Positions 15,605 to 23,686 of a stretch of 30,928 nucleotides of DNA are shown here, in pieces (position 1 is the first letter of the stretch; each line of letters opens with the position of its first letter). The notes beneath the pieces were generated by a model that was not told the origin of the DNA, did not search any database, and saw only the letters and a program-made list of their open reading frames with translations. The position numbers and the translations under genes are program-made. The DNA comes from CAYZYO01 sp964482585 (GTDB taxonomy: Bacteria > Bacillota > Syntrophomonadia > Syntrophomonadales > Syntrophomonadaceae): assembly GCA_964482585.1 (NCBI GenBank), contig CAYZYO010000004.1, positions 1 through 30,928 on the forward strand. The letters run 5' to 3'.

Positions 15605-15677
15605 AATCCGCTGGTGAAAACACAAACATTGTTGTCGGTAGACCGATTTTCAATGATTTGTGACCCACCGGCGGATT
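15605..15677. repeat. Inverted-repeat element C, long near-perfect hairpin
   Basis: AATCCGCTGGTG (15605-15616) pairs with 15666-15677 (one G-U), then CACAAACATTG (15621-15631) with 15651-15662 (one bulge), then TCGGT-AG-ACCGA (15635-15646). About 28 of the 73 bases' potential pairs are satisfied. ATTATTTTGTT follows on the plus strand and ATTTTTATAG on the minus, so it could terminate transcription either way or be a stable small RNA. Confidence 0.65.
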
Positions 15678-15744
15678 ATTTTGTTACCAGTAAACATACT
15701 TTTACAAAACCTAAAAAGTTTCTAAAAAGCACTGGTTAATAGAT

Positions 15745-15750
15745 TATAAT
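15745..15750 (+). promoter_or_regulatory. Candidate -10 box of the four-gene Hsp70-like operon
   Basis: A perfect TATAAT, 66 bases before the first start codon, lies within AGATTATAATTT. No good -35 box is found at 16-18 bases, so this is tentative. Confidence 0.35.
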
Positions 15751-15816
15751 TTAAATAGCATTATTGGCTTTTTGGCTTAAAAATCTTACAATAGTAAATT
15801 AAGCGGTGAAAAAAAT

Positions 15817-16533
15817 ATGAGAAGTATATTAAAAAAACTGGATCGTCAGCAGAATCTTAATGACGAAGAATATACCAGCCTTATGGAATACATTGAAAAA
15901 CTCCGTTGTGTTTCTCCAGAATCTTATACTCTTTTTTATGATAAATATGCTTTGCTCCTGTACAATGATTACGCTATTTACCTTCCTCGTTTTTCCCAGG
16001 GTATTGATGATTTAATTAATTTTTTAATATTAAATCCACAGATTAGGTCGCAGATTAACCGGAAAGATCTTCCTCTATCAGTTTTTCCCACAAGTTTACA
16101 CCCATACCTGAACCATATGTTTAATAACCATTTAAATACGAAGGATTTATGGATCCTTCTAGAAGACAGTAAAGGCTCTGATTCTATACTTAATCAGCTA
16201 CCAAGGCCCAGACAAACCGATATCGTATATAAATTTGAGGAAGCCAATCCATATAAAGAGCCTGGTTTAAAGTTTCATTTTGATAGAATTGGTCGTTATT
16301 CCTTTATTACCCGTCTGCAAACCTATCGTTATCTAAATAAAAAAGCTCATAAAGACAGAATAGAATATATAGCTTCTGATAAGTTAGGAGGAATTTTCAC
16401 CAATAAACAAAGATCAATCTACTATTACATTTTTTTGAGTGAAAATAATACTCACAAGGCCCAAAATGCGTGTAGCCTTTTAAATGTCGCTTTATATGGC
16501 ATTATGGATGTTAATAGCAGCAATTTTAACTAA
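15817..16533 (+). CDS. Unrecognised protein, first gene of the Hsp70-like operon
   Basis: A 238-residue soluble protein with no signal peptide or membrane segment. I do not recognise it. The N-terminal ~110 residues look helical and rich in Leu, Tyr and Asn (YTSLMEYIEKLR, YALLLYNDYAIYLPRF). A conserved-looking patch FDRIGRYSFITRLQTYRYLNK (about residues 160-180, shown in part) is followed by KLGGIFTNKQRSIYYYIFLSE, a basic and aromatic region that could be a small mixed alpha/beta domain. AGCGGTGAAA precedes the ATG. The gene lies 15 bases or so before the next. Base composition is like its neighbours. It could be a partner of the ATPase encoded at the operon's end. Confidence 0.8.
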   Translation: MRSILKKLDRQQNLNDEEYTSLMEYIEKLRCVSPESYTLFYDKYALLLYNDYAIYLPRFSQGIDDLINFLILNPQIRSQINRKDLPLSVFPTSLHPYLNHMFNNHLNTKDLWILLEDSKGSDSILNQLPRPRQTDIVYKFEEANPYKEPGLKFHFDRIGRYSFITRLQTYRYLNKKAHKDRIEYIASDKLGGIFTNKQRSIYYYIFLSENNTHKAQNACSLLNVALYGIMDVNSSNFN

Positions 16534-16551
16534 ATAAAGGAGACTTATGTG

Positions 16552-18021
16552 ATGCAGGACATTCTTGTAGAATATAATAAAGCTGTAAAAAACGATGACC
16601 TTTTTAAGCAATGGGATGAAGAATTGACTTTGCGCAATAATATAAGAAACCAGAATATAATCTCCAGTGATATAAAACTAAATGATTTAGCTGAAATAAA
16701 TTTTATTTTTCGTTCATTGTATTTTAAGAAAACTATTTTTTTCCAGATTTTATTTAATAATATGACGGTTATGACTGTTCTTAATTGGATAGTAAATTCA
16801 CCTGAAAAAATTTTTTCAGAGTTTTTAGATTTTCTACCCTGGTATATAATCAATACTGATATAAAACCTAAACAGCTGCAGTTTTTAGTTAATATCTATA
16901 ACCAGGAGTATTACCAGCAGTTCTCAACCATAGTTAATGTTTTAGATATTAATACCTGCCGATTCCTGGTTAACCGCACTGCCAGTACCCAATTACGAGA
17001 TCTATTAAAAAAAAGGGAAGATTATCTATTAGAAAAAGAAAAAGCATCTTATTATGGAATCATTGATCGATCCGATAGCTCACTAACTTTTCCAACGATA
17101 TACGGAGACAAGGTTGATTTACTTACCGAGGCGGTTGGTCTGTTTAAAAGGAGCTGGCCAACTAACTTTACTGACCCTTATAGTGTAAAGCGTTTTAATA
17201 TTCTATTGCAATTTAGTGAACGTCTATTTCGAGGGGGATTAATCGAAGATTGTTTGGCCATACTAGTTGATCTGTGTGAAGATTATCAACAAAAAAGCCG
17301 CCTGGTAGAAATACTTGATGATGAGTTAATCTATAAACAGTTTAATAAACTGCTGCGCAGCGTAATTCCTATTTATTCGATCCTTACTAATCCACTTCAA
17401 GCCTATGCAGTTACTCTTAACATATACGATAAATATTTTCCCCGCTTTAATCCTGAACCTGCTTCTCTGCTGTATCTGTATATATATGAAAGCATTGTTT
17501 CAGGTCTTATAGAAAATAGCAAGTATATTTCATATGAAATACTATATAAATCGAGAGAAATTCAAATCTATCGTCCAAGTGAAGTGCTGCTGCTGCAAGA
17601 ACAAGAAACTGTTGATGGCTTGGATGAAAACCGGGTAAAAATGCTTTATAACACTTTTAGGCAGAAAATTTTTTCCCTTCCTCATGAGGCTTTTGTGACC
17701 ATGGAATTAATAAGACTGTTTCAATTACGTGGATTAATACAGTTTAATAAAGAACTGGCAGAAAAACTAATTGACGGCTATCTGCAGTTATGGAAGTGGA
17801 TACCGGGAAAAAGGTTTATTAACCAGTCTTTGCTTGAACAGCTTGGCCCTTTTTCCAATGATTATAACCGTTATGAACTGGAAAAAACCATTAATCTTAT
17901 TCAATACTATAGCTACGAAAAACTGATAAGCGATCTTAATAACCGACCAGATCTTTTTAGAAAAAAAGACGAAAACACCAGACGAGAAATTTTTACCGGT
18001 AAATTCATGGGGGTACTATAA
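16552..18021 (+). CDS. Unrecognised helical protein, second gene of the Hsp70-like operon
   Basis: A 489-residue soluble protein. ATG 16552 is nine bases after GGAG; GTG 16549, six bases after it, is equally possible. An ATG at 16547 is out of frame and runs straight into TGA. The sequence is dominated by amphipathic helices with regularly spaced Leu/Tyr/Phe, especially residues 180-440 (FNILLQFSERLFRGG, LEDCLAILVDLCEDY-like stretch, LYLYIYESIVSGL), suggesting an alpha-solenoid scaffold, although no TPR or HEAT consensus is clear. No catalytic motif seen. It overlaps the next start by one base (TAATG), so the two are translationally coupled. Function unknown. Confidence 0.85.
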   Translation: MQDILVEYNKAVKNDDLFKQWDEELTLRNNIRNQNIISSDIKLNDLAEINFIFRSLYFKKTIFFQILFNNMTVMTVLNWIVNSPEKIFSEFLDFLPWYIINTDIKPKQLQFLVNIYNQEYYQQFSTIVNVLDINTCRFLVNRTASTQLRDLLKKREDYLLEKEKASYYGIIDRSDSSLTFPTIYGDKVDLLTEAVGLFKRSWPTNFTDPYSVKRFNILLQFSERLFRGGLIEDCLAILVDLCEDYQQKSRLVEILDDELIYKQFNKLLRSVIPIYSILTNPLQAYAVTLNIYDKYFPRFNPEPASLLYLYIYESIVSGLIENSKYISYEILYKSREIQIYRPSEVLLLQEQETVDGLDENRVKMLYNTFRQKIFSLPHEAFVTMELIRLFQLRGLIQFNKELAEKLIDGYLQLWKWIPGKRFINQSLLEQLGPFSNDYNRYELEKTINLIQYYSYEKLISDLNNRPDLFRKKDENTRREIFTGKFMGVL

Positions 18022-19598
18022 TGAACATAAAACCTGATTATTATATTCAAAATATGGAAGAATTCTTGCATAAGCTCCAGGATGAAATAAGTTTTTTAGT
18101 TCCACCGTTGGACCAAAACTATCCAGATATCACCGGACTGGACAATTATATATGTGAATTAAACTCATTTTATTACCGAAGTTTTCATGAAAGATTTTTC
18201 CCTATTTATAAAAATGAGATTAGACAAGAGGTTGCCAACCTATTAAAACTGAGTAAGAAAGAAGATTTAATTAAACAATATGTCCTGGCAACTATAAAAA
18301 GGTATGTTAAACTGTATAATCAGGTTAAAAATATCTCTAATATCTTATCCAATCTTCGTTCTGATAGCAGTCAACAGGTTTTCAGTCTATCACGAATTCA
18401 AGATAAAGCAAACCTGGAATTGTTTTATTCAATCAGGAGGCTTAGAAATAGCTCTATACAGTTAAATAGTTTTATAAATAGTATTAATACTATATTAAAT
18501 GATAAAACATTCCTGGCAAAAAGAACCGTCCTGCCTGAATTCAGTTTAATACTAGAAATCTTTAGTTGCCAAGATCCTAATGACCAGTTAATATTGGAAA
18601 ATATTAATAACTTTTTAGTGTATATACATGATCTAAAAAACCTGCTGATTAGACTGCAAGGCAGCAAAAACTGCTCTCAACAGCTTATTGATGAGATATT
18701 TGCAATAATAGATAAACCACTTACGTCTTTCTTTGGCAGTACTTCAGATCCTCTGAATATTTTTATAAGAACCAACCTATCCAGAAAATTTATTATTTAC
18801 CGCGAACTCATAAGTGTAAATACAACTGAAGACTATTCCAGGGCAAATAAAGCTGCCCAGGAATTCGCTAAATGGTTAGATGATTTATTAATAGTGATAG
18901 AAAAAGCAATTCATTATTTAACCACCGGGCAAAAACAACTGTTAGCTAATATAAACCGGTTATTAATTTTACCAGAAGGCTTTTGGGAACACCTGAATAA
19001 TGCGGTTTTAAATCTATCAAAAAATATTGAGCCACTGGTTAATGAACTATCAAATAGTGAAGCATTTATTTACGAAAACGTAAGTAATAAATCTCTGGAA
19101 ATTATTAGAAATTCACTCCCCCTTTTTAACCAGGCGGTTAAAGAAGAAAATATAACAGGTACCGGTACGCTGTATTCATTTATATACCAGATTAATATGG
19201 AATTATCACTATTGCAGGTTAAGATTGAATTCTTCAATCAAAATTATAAATATTCTGCTAAAATTTTAGAGAACTATTATAGCTTGATCCAGGCCGTGGA
19301 TGCTCATTTTGAGTTAATGGAAAATATCAGATCTGACCTGCAGAGGCTTTTGGCCCCGCGAAATATCTCCCGCACCTGGAAGGATATAAGAATAAGAATT
19401 GATCATATTCCTCTTCATAAAGGTAAGCTATTCCCTGTTAATTACCAATACCTGCTGGATAAGTATGCTGTTGAAACCCGGATTACAAAACAGGATAATA
19501 ATCTTATACTGCATGAAGAAGGAGATATTTTCATAATAAAAGTTGAAGATAAAACAGAGGAAGAAATTCCTTACATAATTATTTCTCAGAGAGGTTAA
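18021..19598 (+). CDS. Unrecognised helical protein, third gene of the Hsp70-like operon
   Basis: A 525-residue soluble protein, almost wholly helical by inspection, with Leu/Ile heptad-like runs (for example LELFYSIRRLRNSSIQLNSF, LQRLLAPRN near 450) that suggest long bundles or coiled coils. The last ~55 residues change to a strand-like pattern (NNLILHEEGDIFIIKVEDK, YIIISQRG). No Walker, nuclease, protease or DNA-binding motif is visible. Its ATG overlaps the previous stop by one base and the ATPase gene begins two bases after its stop. The tight coupling implies a fixed stoichiometry with genes two and four. I cannot name a family. Confidence 0.85.
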   Translation: MNIKPDYYIQNMEEFLHKLQDEISFLVPPLDQNYPDITGLDNYICELNSFYYRSFHERFFPIYKNEIRQEVANLLKLSKKEDLIKQYVLATIKRYVKLYNQVKNISNILSNLRSDSSQQVFSLSRIQDKANLELFYSIRRLRNSSIQLNSFINSINTILNDKTFLAKRTVLPEFSLILEIFSCQDPNDQLILENINNFLVYIHDLKNLLIRLQGSKNCSQQLIDEIFAIIDKPLTSFFGSTSDPLNIFIRTNLSRKFIIYRELISVNTTEDYSRANKAAQEFAKWLDDLLIVIEKAIHYLTTGQKQLLANINRLLILPEGFWEHLNNAVLNLSKNIEPLVNELSNSEAFIYENVSNKSLEIIRNSLPLFNQAVKEENITGTGTLYSFIYQINMELSLLQVKIEFFNQNYKYSAKILENYYSLIQAVDAHFELMENIRSDLQRLLAPRNISRTWKDIRIRIDHIPLHKGKLFPVNYQYLLDKYAVETRITKQDNNLILHEEGDIFIIKVEDKTEEEIPYIIISQRG

Positions 19599-19600
19599 AA

Positions 19601-21313
19601 ATGCGTCTAGGTATAGATTTTGGAACTTCCCATACTAAACTGGGTTATATTGATGATAATAGATTTATAAACCTGGCTGGGAGCAATAATAGTATTCCTA
19701 GTGTGGTTACTTATCTGCCAGCTAAACAAAAGCTGTATTTTGGCCATTTAGCCATACGTCTTGAAGACCCCAAGGCTTATTCAGCTCATCTATTTAAACT
19801 GGCACTAAAAAGAGACCCTGCATTTTGCCTGGGACCTTACACTTTATCGGGTATACTGACTCAATTTTTTGCTTTTTTAAACAATACTTATGTGCTGCCA
19901 CATATAATTGATTTTGATTCCATTGTAGTTTCAATCCCTAATTATTTTGGACTTAATGCCAGACGTATACTGCTAAATGCAGTCAGAGCAGGCTTTAACC
20001 TGGACCAGGTTGAACTGCTTTTAGAACCAATAGCAGCAGTTATAGGATATAGCTTTTCCGGTCAGCTAAAGCAAATAAATGGTGATATTTTAAGTATTGA
20101 TGTTGGGGGAGGCACGACTGATTTCAGCTTTCTAAGTATATCTGGTGATTCTAATGATGTTGTAATAGAATCCCAGTTTCAAATCGGAAATGATGCTTTT
20201 TCCGGTTCTGAAATTGATCGCGGTATATTACGCAATATTCTCCTGCCGGCTTATAAGATTCAGACCGGGTTAGAACTTCCTACAGGTATTCTAACTGAGA
20301 AATGTATTTTGGCCAAAGATAGATACTTATTTAACCGTTTATTGCAGATTTCAGAAAAAATTAAAATTGAAGCAGGTGTTAAAGATACTATTTCGGTTGA
20401 TATCCCTGATTTCTATAAAGGGCAATCATTACTCTTCTCACTCCCCAAGGAAACATTTAAGTTGCAACTGCAGCCAATTTTTGAACGATTTAAAATCTAT
20501 TTTAACCAACTGGTTAAACCCCGGGCCCAAAAATTAAATCTCTATACAGCAAACAATAAATGGAATCTAGACTATATATTCTTGTTTGGTGGGGCCTCTC
20601 AAACTCCAGGAATATTAGAATTAGTAAAAGAACTGTGTCCTGATATACCGGTTATAATTCCAAATGATCCTTATTTTAATGTTGTCAAGGGGCTTTGTGC
20701 CCGGGATAACTTTCCATATTTCGGGAGTATGAAAGCCCTTTATCCTTTCAGCTTCTGTATTGAACAAAAAGAAACTCATCAGGATAGTAATTCCCTTTAT
20801 ATAATACCTTTCGATACCGGTAACCTGCCTTTAGATATAAATGGTAGGTATAAGATTTTTTCTATTGCCCCAACTTCCATTTACAATCTGGCTGGTGATT
20901 CTAATAGGGTTTGTTTTAAAATATTTGAAGTGACCGAAGAAGAAGCAAATCTAACTGTTGAAAGGTTTTCCGGTCAGGAAATAGTATTACAGGTAGATAC
21001 CGGAATTGATAGTTTTTCAGATATAGCTGATATCTATCTGAATTTTGCCCGATCAGAATTGGAGCTAAAAATATCAAAGCAACCTGCAAAACATCTCCTG
21101 ATGGAAGATGACATTTTTGATAAACTTCATAATAAACAAAGGCTTGCATTAAACCTGGTTAAGGAATATAAATTACATAACCTCAGGTTAATAAAAGACT
21201 ACTCCAGGCACTTCAATAAAATGGAGAAAACCACCCAAAAACCGTATGCAAACCACCTGGAAACCACCTTTTATAAAGTATTGGCTTTACTCCAGTTCTT
21301 AAGTGGAAAATAA
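19601..21313 (+). CDS. Hsp70/DnaK-like ATPase with divergent C-terminus
   Basis: A 570-residue protein of the actin/Hsp70 ATPase superfamily. Visible motifs: phosphate 1 LGIDFGTSHTKLGY (residues 3-16), connect 1 LLEPIAAVIGY, phosphate 2 SIDVGGGTTDFSF (about 166-178), and adenosine motif FLFGGASQTPGILEL (about 327-341). The ATPase domain spans about 1-370. The remaining 200 residues have no DnaK interdomain linker or recognisable peptide-binding domain: a strand-rich piece (KIFSIAPTSIYNLAG, FKIFEVTEEEANLTVERF) is followed by a helical end. DnaK is normally ~610-640 residues and clusters with grpE and dnaJ, which are absent. It is a specialised Hsp70-like protein, with upstream genes as likely clients or co-factors. 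Confidence 0.88.
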   Translation: MRLGIDFGTSHTKLGYIDDNRFINLAGSNNSIPSVVTYLPAKQKLYFGHLAIRLEDPKAYSAHLFKLALKRDPAFCLGPYTLSGILTQFFAFLNNTYVLPHIIDFDSIVVSIPNYFGLNARRILLNAVRAGFNLDQVELLLEPIAAVIGYSFSGQLKQINGDILSIDVGGGTTDFSFLSISGDSNDVVIESQFQIGNDAFSGSEIDRGILRNILLPAYKIQTGLELPTGILTEKCILAKDRYLFNRLLQISEKIKIEAGVKDTISVDIPDFYKGQSLLFSLPKETFKLQLQPIFERFKIYFNQLVKPRAQKLNLYTANNKWNLDYIFLFGGASQTPGILELVKELCPDIPVIIPNDPYFNVVKGLCARDNFPYFGSMKALYPFSFCIEQKETHQDSNSLYIIPFDTGNLPLDINGRYKIFSIAPTSIYNLAGDSNRVCFKIFEVTEEEANLTVERFSGQEIVLQVDTGIDSFSDIADIYLNFARSELELKISKQPAKHLLMEDDIFDKLHNKQRLALNLVKEYKLHNLRLIKDYSRHFNKMEKTTQKPYANHLETTFYKVLALLQFLSGK

Positions 21314-21330
21314 ATGATTAGTAAAGTGTC

Positions 21331-21384
21331 ACTCCACTGCAAAAAACCTATACCCACCGCTGACCAACCGACCAACCAGCGGAC
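21331..21384. repeat. Dispersed repeat segment
   Basis: ACTCCACTGCAAAAAA (21331-21346) resembles the terminal arm of the element at 28871-29007. It runs into CCTATACCCACC and TGACCAACCGACCAACC, the reverse complement of 4003-4030. No canonical terminator follows the Hsp70-like gene; this or the next palindrome may serve. Confidence 0.65.
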
Positions 21385-21407
21385 GGAGACTGAAGTCTCC
21401 TCTACGG
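21385..21407. repeat. REP-like palindrome
   Basis: GGAGACTGAAGTCTCC followed by TCTACGG. The stem differs from the 4143 copy at several positions on both arms while pairing and the TGAA loop are kept. Confidence 0.75.
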
Positions 21408-21409
21408 TT

Positions 21410-21514
21410 AAACAATGGTTGAACGATAGTTGAACAATAGTTGAACAATAGTTAAATTAATAGCCAAGCAATAGTCAAACAATAGTTTAGCAATGGTTTA
21501 TGGTTGAATGGTTA
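21410..21514. repeat. 11-bp near-tandem repeat array
   Basis: Around nine degenerate copies of AACAATAGTTG-like units lie head to tail (AACAATGGTTG, AACGATAGTTG, AACAATAGTTG and so on). Single units recur in the 4060-4106 repeat. It is not a CRISPR array: units are contiguous, without spacers. Confidence 0.75.
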
Positions 21515-21560
21515 ATCTACGGAATCTGTCTGCACCTTATACATCCCTACCTATACCTCC

Positions 21561-21598
21561 CTAACCAACTGTCCAACCGACCAACTAACCAACTAACT
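21561..21598. repeat. Short tandem repeats, CCAACTAA-type
   Basis: CCAACTAACCAACTAAC with GTCCAACCGACC is the reverse complement of the array at 3967-4020. It abuts the stop codon of the MerR gene. Confidence 0.7.
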
Positions 21599-22090
21599 TT
21601 ATTTACCCCATAATTTAGATAACCAGGATTTATTTTTCCCTTCCTGTTCGGCCTTCCACAGGTTTAAAAAATCAGCAATTTTTTTCTCCCGTTCTTCATT
21701 ACGCTGCTCAATCTTCCGCTCCAGTTCCATCATTCGCTTTTCCAGTTTTTTGTTGTATTCAATTAGTTCTTCATTCTGTTCCACAATTCTTTTTGAAATT
21801 GACATAAATTCAACCAGCTGAGTATTTTCAGGTTTTTTGGCTGTTATCCCGGTTTCCTCAGTATCTTCTATATTTTCCAGGGCCATTTTGATAGCGGTTG
21901 TATTAAGACCCTTGTCTTTTAGTTCTAAAACCAGCCTAATAGTGTCCATATTAGATTCAGTATAAAGTCTATCTCCACGTTCATTACGTTTTATTTTAAG
22001 TTTCAGGGTATTTTCCAGGTAGCGAAGAGTATGCGGTTCAATTCCTAAAATTTCAGAGACTTCACTGATTTTATAATATCTTTCCTGCAT
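21599..22090 (-). CDS. MerR-family regulator with C-terminal coiled coil
   Basis: A 163-residue protein. Residues about 5-75 are a MerR winged helix (YYKISEVSEILGIEPHTLRY, ERGDRLYTESNMDTI); residues about 95-150 form a strongly charged coiled coil (NEELIEYNKKLEKRMMELER), and the end is the amphipathic SWLSKLWGK. There is no metal- or drug-sensing domain, so this is more like the MerR-type DNA-binding coiled-coil proteins (RacA-like or plasmid/phage type) than a classical sensor. ATG 22090 is preferred, with AAAGGGTGA upstream; GTG 22105 in the same frame lacks a properly spaced site. It converges on the Hsp70-like operon. Partner DNA site unknown. Confidence 0.85.
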   Translation of the reverse strand: MQERYYKISEVSEILGIEPHTLRYLENTLKLKIKRNERGDRLYTESNMDTIRLVLELKDKGLNTTAIKMALENIEDTEETGITAKKPENTQLVEFMSISKRIVEQNEELIEYNKKLEKRMMELERKIEQRNEEREKKIADFLNLWKAEQEGKNKSWLSKLWGK

Positions 22091-22327
22091 TTTATCACAT
22101 TTCACCCTTTCACTTCATAAGTTATTATTAGGTCATCAATAAGGTTAAAATATAGAAACATCAACTGCTCATAACTTGATAACTACTTGTTAGCTATCTC
22201 TAAAATTCACTATATTTCTCAAGCTGACAATTAACCTGATAGTTAACTTTATTGTAAGCCTCTACTTTCCCTTCCAAATTCAATATAGGCTCACTTTATA
22301 CCTCGCTAGTATATGTATATGAGCCAA

Positions 22328-22356
22328 ACCGTCCTAAATAGGACGGTATTTTTTTT
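22328..22356 (+). terminator. Orphan rho-independent terminator
   Basis: ACCGTCCTAAATAGGACGGT is followed by ATTTTTTTT. The textbook shape points to a plus-strand transcript ending here, yet no plus-strand gene lies between 21313 and this point. Confidence 0.75.
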
Positions 22357-22378
22357 AGGTTAATAAAAAACATAATAA

Positions 22379-22472
22379 ACTGGGAATTTAGCATAATCAA
22401 AAAACCCAGTATGTCATTCTGAGCCTTAGCGAAGAATTTTTTAGATCGTTCGGCGTTGCCTAAGGATGACAT
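22379..22472. repeat. Dispersed palindromic repeat (GTCATTCTGAG type)
   Basis: ATGTCATTCTGAGCC (22411-) and CCTAAGGATGACAT (to 22472) are imperfect terminal inverted repeats around GCGAAGAAT...TCGTTCGG. Similar GTCATTCTGAG...AGGATGACA elements are widespread in bacterial intergenic DNA. A small ACTGGG/CCCAGT hairpin (22379-22410) precedes it. Confidence 0.65.
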
Positions 22473-22532
22473 CACTAAAATACTCAGCAAATGAATATGA
22501 AAAAGCTAATCAGTCAAAATTCCAACTCCCCC

Positions 22533-22740
22533 CATGCCCAAAGGACACAACCACTTATGAAACAAAGAGGTAATTAACCACAGATGAACACAGATTTTTG
22601 GGTTTCGGTTTTGATAGGTATCTTGAACAATTATACTGTACCGTATCTTATCCGGTTGCTGCGGTTTTACCAAAACGCCAGCACATGGCCAACTTATCTA
22701 AGTAAGGTGATGCATTAAGCGTTTATTTCGCATTAATACC
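22533..22740. repeat. Long dispersed repeat, copy 1
   Basis: Shared blocks with 30519-30830 in the same order: CCATGCCC, AGGACACAACCAC, ACAGATGAACACAGATT, TTTTGATA-GTATCT, TGTACCGT-TCTTAT-CCG, GTAAGGTGAT-GCATTAAG. No coding frame is shared. Remaining bases of 22106-22907 hold the MerR promoter side and the transporter leader; no gene is seen. Confidence 0.8.
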
Positions 22741-22907
22741 AAATTGTTCTTTAAGAAAAAAATCACAATTTAAACAGGATTTTGGGAAATGGCGTTGAAT
22801 ATACAAATATTGTGTGGATTTATATCCCAGAATTAGAAGAAAGGGGGTATCCTACTAGTATTTTTAGATTAGACATAACTTAATTTTATTTTTTTGGGGA
22901 GGGAATT

Positions 22908-23570
22908 ATGTCAAATTCAAATGAAGTGAAGGTAATCGGAAACATTCAAACAAAAGTCGCTGATCCATCAGCATTAGGATTATTCGGTCTAGCAATGGTT
23001 ACTCTGGTAGCATCTTCTCAAAAACTAGGCTTAACCGGTGGAACTGCTTTCATCATTCCCTGGGCTCTTTTTTTAGGAGCTTCAGCTCAGTTCGTTGCCG
23101 GTTTATTTGACTTTAAGCACAATAATCATTTTGGGGCAACTGCATTCTGTGGATATGGTTTTTTCTGGTTTGGAGTCGCTATGACCTGGATGATTTCTAA
23201 TGGCATGATAGGAACTGCAGAAGGTATTACTATTGACATGCACCAATTAGGGTTCGCTTTCCTGGGGTATTTTATTTTTACAGTTTATATGACAATTGGT
23301 GCTATGGGAGCTAACAAGGTTTTATTCACCATATTCTTTTTAATTGACCTGCTCTTCCTGGGACTCTTTATGAATACCCTGGGTTTGGGGGGAGAGGCCT
23401 GGCATACATTAGCAGCATATTCTGAACTAGGTGTAGCTATCTGTTCTTTCTATGCTTCTGCAGCCAACGTATTAAACAATCATTATGGAATTACTGTCCT
23501 CCCGGTAGGAGCAGCATTTGGCCCCTGGGCAAAAGCCTCCAAGGCTGCTAAAGCTTCAATAATTGCTTAA
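22908..23570 (+). CDS. Acetate uptake transporter, GPR1/FUN34/YaaH (SatP) family
   Basis: A 220-residue integral membrane protein with six hydrophobic segments. The signature near residue 19 is ADPSALGLFGLAMVTL, corresponding to the family's NPAPLGL motif with Asp and Ala substitutions. Further conserved patches: GASAQFVAGLFDFKHNNHFGATAF, split as GASAQFVAG and NNHFGATAF (about 64-85), and a C-terminal ASAANVLNNHYG. The family carries acetate, and sometimes succinate, with protons across the cytoplasmic membrane. GGGGAGGG lies five bases before the ATG. A bidirectional terminator follows. A monocistronic gene; acetate export or uptake would suit fermentative or syntrophic metabolism, direction not decidable. 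Confidence 0.93.
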   Translation: MSNSNEVKVIGNIQTKVADPSALGLFGLAMVTLVASSQKLGLTGGTAFIIPWALFLGASAQFVAGLFDFKHNNHFGATAFCGYGFFWFGVAMTWMISNGMIGTAEGITIDMHQLGFAFLGYFIFTVYMTIGAMGANKVLFTIFFLIDLLFLGLFMNTLGLGGEAWHTLAAYSELGVAICSFYASAANVLNNHYGITVLPVGAAFGPWAKASKAAKASIIA

Positions 23571-23608
23571 TAGCTAATAATAAACATTTAAAATGTTTTA
23601 TTGAATTA

Positions 23609-23641
23609 AAAAAGCAGGGTTAAGATTTTCCCTGCTTTTTT
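23609..23641. terminator. Bidirectional terminator of transporter and glucosaminidase genes
   Basis: AAAAGCAGGG pairs with CCCTGCTTTT around a ten-base loop, with T runs on both strands. It lies between convergent stops at 23570 and 23687. Confidence 0.9.
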
Positions 23642-23686
23642 GTTATCAATTTTTAAAGCCAGATCATTTTCTGGTTAATAACCGAA

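Noticed and set aside
15351..15677. Tandem retron or integron attC sites
   Set aside because: No reverse transcriptase or integrase is nearby and the stems do not show the conserved attC ends.
21410..21514. CRISPR array
   Set aside because: Units are contiguous 11-mers without unique spacers; no cas genes nearby.
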